Of a stretch of DNA of 64,000 nucleotides, positions 54,631-64,000 are shown one piece after another. This stretch comes from Volutella citrinella (lineage: Eukaryota; Ascomycota; Sordariomycetes; Hypocreales; Nectriaceae). Where the stretch lies: assembly GCA_034401135.1 (NCBI GenBank), contig JAWZSP010000006.1, positions 1,116,001-1,180,000 on the forward strand, read 5' to 3'. Under the pieces are notes generated by a model. That model saw only the letters and a program-made list of their open reading frames with translations. It was not told where the DNA came from and searched no databases. The position numbers were made by a program, and so were the translations under genes. Each line of letters begins with the position of its first letter. Positions within the stretch are counted from its first letter, which is position 1.

Positions 54631-55895
54631 GGCGAGGATCGGGCGTGAAGTTGCACCTCAGCCGGCCTGGACCTGGACCTGGACCTGGACCTGGGCTTGG
54701 AGGCCTTGTGCAGTTGATCGTGCTCCTGCGGCGAGGCTGGTGGGGATGCAGATGCAGGAGGGAATGGAAGAACGTCGGGCGAGATGATGCCGTCAGTTTC
54801 CGTCAGTCCAGTCGTACCACGCAAGCCCGAGGATGCCGGCCGAGCCTGTCCTACGTGTGGTATCTTGGTGCCTCTCTTTCGACCTAGCCACGACGCCAGG
54901 GACTCGGGACTACTGCTGCTGCTGCTACTGCTGCGTCGATCAGTCGCCAGCGGCCCGAGGAGAGAGGTGAAAGATGCTCGTATCTGATGGAGCGATTGGG
55001 CACCACCTCCAGCTGGGATATGCGTTGGCGCTGTAGGCACCCCAAGGTCCCGTCCCGTTGGCTGCAGAGGTGGGGCCTGCCTGACAGATCGCCAGCGCTG
55101 CGCCCCCAGGGCTATGCCTCGCCTAGCCCCTAGGGGGGTGCTATGGAAGCTGCTCAACTGCTCTCGGGTGCTTGGAGCCTTGGGATGGTGGGGGCCACAC
55201 AATAAGGTTCGCCACCCCAGCATGAAGGAGTGCCGTTGGTCGTGGATACCCGCCCGGCCGTTGGGTTCTTGCCGAGCCTGGCTTTGGTGGATCGACGAGA
55301 CAACGGGTTCCTGCTGCCATGATCGCCAACAAGTTGAGACATGGCCGCGAAGCCGTTGATATACAGTGGTCGGTCGCTGTCTGGGCTGCGAATGAGCACC
55401 ACAGCCGAAAGACCCCACATCGGCATCAAGTTTTGCCGCAAGCCGCCCTCAGTTGGGTGTTGGCATAAAAGCATTTCGTGGACATCGCTCGACATCTTAT
55501 AAACGTGCAGGAAGAGCTAGGGTGCCTTGAGATCAATGACAATGTATCGGTTCCCGACTATGATACTGTTGCCCGCAATGTCTCGCCGAGCAAACAACAT
55601 TAAAACATTGGTTTGGAACTCTCGCCGGTCCTTTTCTCCAGCCCATCCTCCTGTAATGCAAGTAAAGCGCCCCCCTTTGCCATAAGATAGCTGCCATCAT
55701 ATCGCGGCAAGCACGAAATAATAATCCACTTCGAATCATAAGTAGGTATATGCTGTCCACCGCCCAGATAAAGTACTCAAACGCCGGCCATGGCCCATGC
55801 ATGTTGGTATTCGCCATCGTGTTCTGCGTGTAATTCTCAACGCCAAATCATTGCATCATGACCTCGCTTCTTGGTCAACCAATCAATGTTCAAAG
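54631..55895. other. Upstream of the large gene; 3' flank of the Cdc4-like gene
   Basis: Includes a GGACCT microsatellite at 54666-54696 just upstream of the large gene start, probably in its leader. Frames here (for example 54318-55418 on the minus strand) are out of frame with real genes and have no motif. Confidence 0.5.
54666..54696. repeat. GGACCT microsatellite
   Basis: About five copies of the hexamer lie just upstream of the start of the 1453-residue gene, where they could affect leader length or expression. Confidence 0.7.
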
Positions 55896-58800
55896 TCATG
55901 CCTCCTCCTCAACAATCACTCGTCCCTCGGGTTCGTTCAACAGGATACGCTTGCCGAGCTCCTCTGGTGGCTTGCCGTCGCGAACAGCTCCAAAGTCAAG
56001 AATCTATGCCATCATTGTCAGTGTACCATGCAACACCCCAGGCGAATCAGTCACATACCTCAACATAAGTCAGATTGTCACGCTGGACAGCCGCGACGCA
56101 TCGCCTCTCGTCAAATTTGACTTGCCAGACACCACCCAAGTCGCTCAGCAGGTCCTGCACACATTCTCCAGTCCGGACATCCCACATCTTGACCGTCTTT
56201 TCGCTACCACTAATGACCTTGCGGCCGTCGTGTTGGAAGCAGGTAATGGCTCCTGTGTGGGCCATAAGGGTGTTTCGGCACTTTCCGTTCTCCGGGTCCC
56301 AGATGCGCAGAGTCGAGTCGGCAGCGGCTGAGACCAGACGCTCATCCCGGAGGTCGAGCAGGCCAACAAGCAGACTATGTCCCTCCAGAGTGAAGAGACA
56401 AGCACCAGTGGCAAGGTCCCAGATCTTGACCAGGGAATCCATAGAACCCGAGATGCAACGGTTACGCTCGTGGTCGAGAACAACCGAGTACACCTTCTGC
56501 GTATGTCCGTGGAGCACGTGCAGCGATTCGCCGGTGCTGATCCTCCAGACGCGAACGGTGCTATCGTATGAACCGCTCACCAGCGTGTCCCCATAGGCGC
56601 TGATGGCTCGGACAGAGTGCGTGTGTCCCATAAGTACCCTGATAAAATACGGGCAGTCCGATTCGTGAGCTGGCGGGCCCGTCTGGATGTAGCGACGAGA
56701 GCCGACTTCCGGAAGGCGCCAGACACGTAGCTGGCTATCACGAGAGCCAGTGATGATGAGGGGCTTCTCCGGTTGCATAATGGGAGTTCCAGTAGAATCC
56801 TTCCCAGTCTCGGTTGGCATGAGAATCTGGAGGCAACGGACAGTGCTAGTGTGCCCATAGAATACCTGCTGACAGAGTCCACGCTCAATATCCCACACTC
56901 GAACTGATCTGTCAGTGGAACCAGAAACCAGAAGGTTGCCCTCGTACTGCAGAGCCCAGACGCCGCCCTCGTGGCCCTCGAGCTTCTTGCGAAGCTTGCC
57001 GGTCTTTGTATCGTAAATGTGGATCAAGGTGTCGTCGCTACCAGTGATGATCTTGTCCTCATCAAACTGGAGGCAGGTAATGACGTGACTGGGGTGCGCA
57101 GCGAAGGCAACGTGTCCAGGCTTGACCTCGCCACTAGTCCAGCTCTGCCGGATCATATGATGACGGCGGTACAGCGACTTGTAAAGGTGAAGCTGTCGGA
57201 GGCTGGGCAGACCAATGTGAGGGTCAGGCACGGCGGCGGCGGCGGCATTAGCGGCCGACAGAGGGCCTTCTGACTTGTGTTGCTTGACATCGGCCTGGGA
57301 CTTGTCGTCTCGGAACACGCCTGCCTCTTGCGCACTGGCTCGACGCTTGGATCGTTCAGATGCCGAGTACGTGTTGAGGGCCCTCTTGCGCTTCGATGTT
57401 CGGACCTTGACCGCAGCCTCCGTTCGAAGCGACTTGGTGAGCTCCTGCTCAGTCGAGGTCAGGCGGCTTCGCATGCTCAGATCCGTCTCGTAACCAGTAG
57501 CGCCAACCGGGTCCTGCCATCCCCAACCCTGGGTGATGGCCTTGGTCAGCTCACCAGGAGGGAGTGTGTAACCATCGCGATCAAACAGTTCCTTCCACCC
57601 CGTCTCGTTCCGGTCCACAATGTTGCGCCAGTGCTTCGATACCTGGGCAGCACGGCAAAGGTCGCGATGGTCGAGGTAGGACAGGACGTGGTAGCCAAGC
57701 TCCAGGGGTAACTGTCTGAGGAAGTCGCACTTGAGGGCAGGGTTCACTGCATCAGCAACAACACGAAGTGTCGGCCTGGGGCACCGGCGAAGGAACTGGT
57801 ACATCATAAAGGTCTTCATCTCCGTTTTCATCGAATCGAAGGCCTCCAGCAGCGTTTGGGTGTCAACAACCATGGGTGATGAATCTGTTGAGCTGGCACG
57901 GACAAGGGCCTGCTCATCACCGTGGGTCTTGCCCACATGAACCAGCGACATCTCGTCACCCTCTTCCGTGAACTGAGACTCGTCGACCCATGTAGAGTGG
58001 TCTGCACTGGAGATGGGAAAGCTTGACTGGCCTTCCTCCTCATCCTGTTCCGCGGAGTGCAGCTGGGCTGCGGCCAGTGTGGGAGATAACCTCGGACTAG
58101 GAAGACTGGCATCCTGTGCACTGACGATATCAACAGTCGGACGGGGGTGAAAGCTGCGTCTTGATGGTAAAGAACCATCGGTATCGGCGAATGGCTCCGC
58201 ATCGGCGTCTGTGATCGGAGGGGTAGCAACATTGCTGCTAAATACAGTATGGGAATCGCTCTCGACGGGGCTGCTGGCTTCGTAGTGATTCAGGCTTTGC
58301 GAAGAGGGCTCTGGTGACTGAGGTTGAAGACGTTCCAGATGCAAGGAGCGTCGACGAGTCGAACGTTCATTTCCGGTGAGAGTAAGCTCCGAGTTGTCGG
58401 GTGTTGCAAGGAAGCCAGATGCATTCCTCGTTGACCGCTCGAGGGGATCACGTCGGCTGGATGCAATGGAACGACGAAGCTTGTCGGAAACAGCGTTGAG
58501 TTGTGTGGATCGAGCGGCCCTTCGGGTAGGAATTGAGGTCAGCGCTGATTGCTCGGGAGACTCGACAACCGGGCTAGCTCTGGATTGCCGCGTGCGTCGA
58601 GGATAGGCTGCGGATGGTGATCGGGATGCATGTCGGGGTATTCTATTCAGGGAGGGTGTCTCGAGGGGAGATTCCGCTTTCACAAACTCCGGCTTGATGC
58701 GGCCTGGGGTGCATCGCCCACTGGTGATTCGCTTAGGCTATAGATAATCATTAGTACAATGCAACTCAGTATAACATAGTTTTGAAGAGAGTCCGATTGC

Positions 58801-59195
58801 TGAGGACGGACGGGACGAGAATGAGACGGAGTTGGAGTTCAACTAACCTGAGAATCTGCAGGCGTGATTTCCTGGTCTCCAGGGAAAGCATCGGAACCAC
58901 TGGCACCGGGCAGGTTATATTGAAAGCGGACCAGTTCCGGGGGCGTGGGCTTCATTGCCAGAGGGTATTCCTTGGTGTCGAGGTTCTCCAGGGGGATGGG
59001 ATCGCGAACGAAGACGTGGGGAAACTTGCGTGTCAAGCGAGTGGTTGTGGTGACGGTCTTCGTCTCGACGCACTCGCTGACTTGGAGTTGGAAGCGTCGT
59101 CGATTCTGTGATGCTTCTGAAATATTGACAGACACAGTCTGACTAGGCTTAGGAAGCCGAGGCTCGAGGGCCTGGCTGGACGGTGAGGGGGTCAT
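55896..59195 (-). CDS. CDC4: Cdc4/FBW7-type F-box and WD40 protein (SCF ubiquitin ligase subunit)
   Basis: Three exons (59195-58848, 58737-56059, 56003-55896) give 1044 residues. The long N-terminal part is basic and Ser-rich, disordered, with conserved short segments. An F-box lies around residues 465-505 (FLRQLPLELGYHVLSYLDHR, then AAQVSKHWRNIV). Eight WD40 units follow, including HVITCLQFDEDKIITGSDD, GGVWALQYEGNLLVSGSTD, STVRCLQ, SGSYDSTVRVWRI, SGSMDSLVKIWDLA, AAADSTLRIWDP and SGSEKTVKMWD. The blade sequences are those of Cdc4 rather than Met30. Cdc4-type subunits recruit phosphorylated substrates to Skp1/Cul1 for degradation and control cell-cycle entry, among other processes. The last exon (ILDFGAVRDGKPPEELGKR, 35 residues plus stop) extends past the propeller. 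The gene is intact and probably essential. Confidence 0.93.
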
Positions 59196-61470
59196 GGCCT
59201 TGGAGAGTTCGCGACGAGCACGATCTCAGCAAGGAGACTAGGTCCCAACCGGTGAAGGGGATACCCCTCGGGAAGTAGGAGTCCGGGGCGGAGTGTGTGG
59301 TGTGTCGGAACCAGAACCAACAACGGCACCTGAAATGCTGACAAAAGGCGTGATTGAAGGCTGAACGCCCGGGCTGCTCGAGTCAACCAGGCCTGGTCGT
59401 TGTGTGATTGAACGTCGACAGAGGTACGGCTGAGTGTGGCTGGGTCGTGTATGGATGGCCAACGCGTTTGTGTTGCCCGGAAGGATGTATAGGAGTACGG
59501 CTGGGAGCCGCCAGGCAAGCCGGGGGGGGGTCGACGACACGGCAGGGGCACGACGAACGGAGACGCGCAACGGACAATATGCAGCGACACACTTGGGAAG
59601 TGTTAAGAGGGCACAGGTTCCGGGGGGGTAGGAGGAGCGAGTCCGATGGGGCTGTAGGCTCAGAATTCGGTCGTCCGGGAGGGTCGAGGCAAGGGCGTCA
59701 AGTCTGCGAGGGCGGCGAGGCGGCGGAGGGAGGGAAGGAGGGTGTCTGAGCGAGAGTGGAGCGGTGCAAAGTGCGCGACACGAGGGCCCGGCTGGGAGGC
59801 TGCCCAAGGCAAAAGGGGGGGAGAGGATTGGAAGGAAGAGGGAGAGAGAGGCGCCAACGCGGAGAGGCTGTCGTGAGGCCGAGTGTGCGTTGCGTTGGGC
59901 AGGATCTGGGGAGCGGACGGCGATGGGTATGGGTAGGTAGAAGTGGTGGTGATGAGGGTGTGGGTTTTGGATCGGATGGGTTGGCCTTGGGGACGGAGCG
60001 GACTGGGCCAGCCGGCCATGCCAGGCCTGACCAGGCGTGGCAGGTGGGGCTGGTGCGCGTGCACTTGCAGTACCGCAGACAGCAGGCCGGCCAGAGCGCC
60101 ACTGGCCAGTGCCATACTGCCAGTGCCTGTTGGAAGGAGTCGCCAGTGTCATGAAGGAGCGGCGGAGGCTGCGGGTGGGCACCGCAGCCACAGCCAGCCA
60201 ACCAACCAGTAGCGCGGACGCCGGGCCCACCAAGATGGGGGATCCGCTATTGCCTCTGGCTTTGCCGACCTGGCCAGCCTGGTAGGTTGGTAACAACCAT
60301 GTCGCTGACTGATTTGATGAACGCCCTTCATGAGCGACTGGCCAGAGTTGCCGTTGGGCAGGTCCTCCAGTGTTTGTGAGATCCACCGGCTATAGGCCAC
60401 AGGTAACTGTCGATTTCACGGCAATACTAGGCAATAAGCCGCATTTGTTTGCAAACGAGGCATCAAGTCTTCTCCTTCCTCTCCTCACCTTGCAACATGA
60501 GACTTTAGCGTGCCGCCCTGTTACAAACAACCTAGCAGTGACTGGTCTGCACTAACCGATACTGACCACCAGGGCCTGCCCCGTCTGTACTGTACTCACT
60601 TACTCGCGTCCCTTCAGAGGAAAAAAGGTAGGGCAAGAGGATGTGACAAGGCTAACAGACCAAAATAAATAAATAAAAGAAAGGAAGGACAGAAGATCAG
60701 AAGTTTGCCTTCTGCCTCCCTCCCGACCTCGACTCGCCCACCCAGTCATTTCTTCAGCTTCCCAGGGCACGATGAAGAAGCCGCCACCATCGGCCCCCCT
60801 CGCCTTGGGGGCCATAAAGCTGCCAACAGAAAAACCAAGTCGACAGAAAAAGAAACAAGCCAGGAGAACTGGGTTGGAGCCCAGCACCACTCAGCACCTA
60901 GAACATTCTGGCTTCCATTCCGTACTAAGGACGGACGTACACCTACCCGTAACGCACAGCCCCAGCGGCACAGGACCGCCTGAGCGCTGAGTGTGACAGG
61001 AGGGACCAGAGGCAACCACTGCCAGCATCCAGGTACAGATACCAGCCACCTTATTAGGGCCAGAGAGCCCGCCAAGTCCCCCAGTGCCGCCCCCAACCGC
61101 GGCTGCCTTTTCTTGTGTGTTCGGGGAGTCCACGGTGGGGCTAGAGGCAATGCACTTGCTGGTCAGTGTTCAGCGACGAGTATCGGCCACTGGACAACCG
61201 GCTTCCAGATCAGGGCCAGGTACCGGTACTGTCTGTCGGTGTCGGCCAGAGCACCTTTTGGGGACATCCGGTCGTTCCTTCTGCTACGTATGGCAGTTCC
61301 CCGCTCCTTTCTGGGCCCTGCTCCCGAAGCATGCAATGGAAGGCATGCGAAGGCAACAAGGTTGAGCCGATGGTGCACTGGCGGAACAGGCGACGGGCAG
61401 CCACCTCTGGAGAAGTCGCGCCTGTGGCGAGAAGGGTCTAGCCAGACCAGACGCCCAAGCAGGACGCAGA
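59196..61470. other. Promoter region of the Cdc4-like gene and intergenic sequence
   Basis: Rich in pyrimidine tracts and simple Pro/Arg-coding frames, as expected for a long 5' untranslated and promoter region. A 382-residue frame at 59238-60386 on the minus strand has the low-complexity composition of random GC-rich DNA and no motif, so I do not call it. Confidence 0.45.
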
Positions 61471-64000
61471 AGGCAGAGAGAGCCAGATGGAGATAACTTC
61501 GATCAAGGAACCAAGCATATCTGTGATCCACTCAGGCATACCCAGTAGGGCTGATGACGGTGAACCCCATCCTTGGCTTGGTCCAGCTGTCAGCCCTGGC
61601 CATTCCTTGAGGTGCAATTCCGACGTCAAGCCTGCTTCCACCCAAGTCATCATTCCTTCTCCAGGTTTTGCTAGCCTGTAAATTGTCAATCTTGCTCTGG
61701 GCCGTCATCATCATGGATCAAAGAGAATTCAAGGTCCGTGAGGAGCCCCCTTCCGCAACGGGGCCACGATGCGAACTGCTGCCCCGCGACATCTGTCTTT
61801 TCCCTTGTCGACCTATCCTTCCCTATGTTCTTGTTTCCGTTCCTTGCATCGCTGGTACGCGGCTCCGACGCCTCAGGGCCGGCACGTGATGACGTCCTTT
61901 TTTAAGCTTCCCACCTCCGCCTTCGGCTTCGGCGGCGCAGTTGGAAGGCTTCCACGGCTGGGGGCCGGCCAGTGGAGGAGGGTTTCCGTTCCTGCAAAGT
62001 GGGGAATGGCAATGGATCATGGCACTTGCACAGCAAAGTGCGTGCAGCATCGTCATGAATTGTCAACTACGGACTAATCTCCCCCCGCGCGATTCCTCTT
62101 GATAGGTCTTGCCATGCCGCCCGTGCCATGCTTCGGCCGTCCCCACGAGACCCTCGGCAGATTGACACTCCCGAAGTGGTGCGCATTACGTCGTCAGCGG
62201 CACACAACCACGGCGCCCCGAACCAAACAGCACAGCACTCCACCCGCTAGGCGTGTGTGCGCAATGCATGGGTGTTCACAGAGCCGAGAGAGCCCTGCAT
62301 CCAAGCGGCTCGGATTTGTCTTCCCGCTGCAATCGCTCGTCGCCTGTCACGTCACGTTCCTCAATCACAGCCAGTCACCCAGCAGACAAGCGGAGCCGCT
62401 GTCCGCCATCCATGCGCATCTCCCCATGCGCCAAACGCCAGGCGCCAGAGAGGACAGAAATATCCAGCCAGCGACTGACTCGGGCAAAATGACAATCACT
62501 GCTTTCGCGGACGACCCTTCATCCGGGGCATGCGCTGTAAGCCTAGCGCGTTTGTCGCAGGGAGCACCTCGAATCAGCCCACTGTCCCGCCCTTTTCCCC
62601 GTGGATTTGGCTTTCATTATTCATTTTACCAGTACCGCTTTTCTATGGTGTTTGTATTCATCTACTATTTGAATCGCCGCACCTTGAAACAAGTAGAGAC
62701 AAAACTCTTGGGGAAGCCCCCTTTGATTTGTCTCTGTGTGATTGTATCACGCCCTGCGGGCTCCCTATCCCCTGTACTTCAAGAACCAACAGTCCCAACC
62801 ACACCACTTGCATTGGTCGTGAGTGTCGGGGCCCCCGTCAATCCCAAATCCCCCCCATGCCCGCCCCCTTACGCATCGCAAAGCCGACTCTCGGACAATC
62901 GATCCTTCTTGACCCTTCACGCCGAGCGGATATACACCCAACCCTTGGCCGTTCCGCACTGCCGTTCCTGAAAATTGACCCTGGGGCCGGCTGACCAGCA
63001 AGCAATGGCTGTTGACCAAACCATCCCATCCCTTGCTCCTGCGACAGCCTTGGAGACAGCTCCAATGAAACCGGAATAGCCGCCGGATAAACGCCATCGC
63101 AGGTGCTGTATCGGCCAGCTGCCCCGGCCCGGGTCTCTTGAAGGCCCTTTTCCGGGTCTTCCCTTTGCGCTGAAAACCCCATGCCCAAGGCGTTCAGATT
63201 GGCCAATGGCGAATGCCTGCGCCACCCCAGACAAAGTCGGTCAAGCCACAGCACCCATGAGACTGGTGTCCGTCCCTGTCAGCTTCCTCACGTGAGTTCC
63301 AGCCACGTCCCTGTAGCTGAGCCGGCTTGGCTCTCCCTCGCATTCCAGCAGTGCCGTAGGGCAGCCCAAGTTTTCGGCTCCTCCGACAAACATCTGCCAG
63401 TGAATGTAGTTTCCTGCCGGTTTTGGTATGGAACGGTTCCAGCAGTCGGGGGCAGGCCTGGGGCCACCACAGTTCTAAGCATGTTGAGTTCAAGGCAAGT
63501 AATCGTGTGTGGGTTCAATCATATTGTATCGTAACTTTAATGCTCACCAAAAGACGCCCGATATGGCAAGTTGCCAAATCACGGTTATCTCACCGTGCAG
63601 CAGTACCCAACCTTCAACACCGGCTTCAGCTCAAAGTCTGATATACAACCAAAAAGCATCTCGCTATCCTAAATCTTGGAACAATTTCTACCAAATCCGC
63701 CATGGATATCTTCAACCAACTAATATGGCAAGCAGTGGCAACAGCAGTCTCAGAACTTCCGTATTAAGACACCCGCGCTCGTCCCATGCCCCTTACCACA
63801 CCATAATCTTCTAGCAAATGCCATCTCCGTCTACGTGATATACACAGGCATTCTGCTGCCACGAAGCTCACTCTTACCGACCTGCACATCCTGCTTGTGG
63901 AAATTGTGCAGCATAAGCCAGCATATCATGCGTAGTTGTAATGTGCACCACACGTCGTCATGTGTGACTTCCACATCCCACAGGTCCACGTTGGTTGTGT
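61471..64000. other. Intergenic sequence to the window end, no gene seen
   Basis: Frames on both strands (the longest 290 residues at 62099-62971) are motif-free and overlap other frames of similar length. I see no signal peptide, domain or RNA gene. The region may be a long promoter of a gene beyond the window. Confidence 0.45.

Noticed and set aside
54318..55418. 366-residue minus-strand open frame
   Set aside because: Overlaps the start of the 1453-residue gene in another frame and lacks motifs.
59238..60386. 382-residue minus-strand open frame
   Set aside because: Low-complexity Pro/Arg/Ser composition in the promoter region of the Cdc4-like gene, with competing frames on both strands.
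62099..62971. 290-residue plus-strand open frame
   Set aside because: No signal peptide or domain, composition like GC-rich non-coding DNA, and similar frames overlap.

Overview
This window is nuclear DNA of a filamentous ascomycete. Genes carry short introns of about 43 to 130 bp with GT..AG ends and a CTAAC/CTGAC-type branch motif close to the acceptor. The gene content (Zn2Cys6 regulators, a pisatin-demethylase-like P450, a CFEM-like membrane protein, Dug2, a Cdc4-type F-box/WD40 protein, a fungal PNP-NB-ARC-TPR NLR, DUF7924 and DUF7587 proteins) points to Pezizomycotina, most likely Sordariomycetes and perhaps Hypocreales. I cannot name the species from sequence alone. I saw no tRNA, rRNA or CRISPR.

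Layout. (1) 0.3-9 kb: a P450 (minus), then a roughly 3.9 kb gap holding a decayed GH43 glycosidase, then a Zn2Cys6 regulator (plus) ending in a CaaX-like box, converging on an AYR1-like short-chain dehydrogenase (minus). (2) 9.6-25 kb: an accessory and decaying block, almost all on the minus strand. It holds an F-box protein, a six-exon small secreted protein, an F-box-like protein with a frameshift, an MFS transporter with its middle deleted, an apparently intact PNP-NB-ARC-TPR NLR with near-identical 42-residue TPR units, a Tc1/mariner-type transposase relic, a Zn2Cys6 regulator broken by a frameshift and cut off at the transposon, and an APH-type kinase. (3) 25.4-31 kb: a CFEM-like single-pass membrane protein and Dug2, both conserved housekeeping-like genes. 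(4) 31-41 kb: gene-poor and lineage-specific. It has repeats near 33 kb, a doubtful gene at 36-37 kb, a DUF7924 gene and a DUF7587 gene. A sequence of about 80 bp is shared upstream of the doubtful gene and the DUF7587 gene. (5) 41.4-59.2 kb: conserved large genes. These are an arginine/serine-rich membrane protein, a WD40-like protein, a 1453-residue Gln/Pro-rich and Cys-rich protein, and a Cdc4-type SCF subunit. (6) 43-48 kb and 59.2-64 kb are long GC-rich, microsatellite-bearing gaps where I find no convincing gene.

Functional reading. Conserved genes (Dug2 in glutathione breakdown, Cdc4 in ubiquitin ligation) alternate with a fast-evolving block of NLR, F-box, kinase, regulator and secreted-protein genes. 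That block contains at least five broken genes or relics, as expected for an accessory region shaped by transposons. The points most worth following are the NLR repeat array beside a transposon relic, the CaaX-ending transcription factor, the shared upstream element at 37.3 and 40.9 kb, and the small secreted protein with a Lys-Arg processing site.
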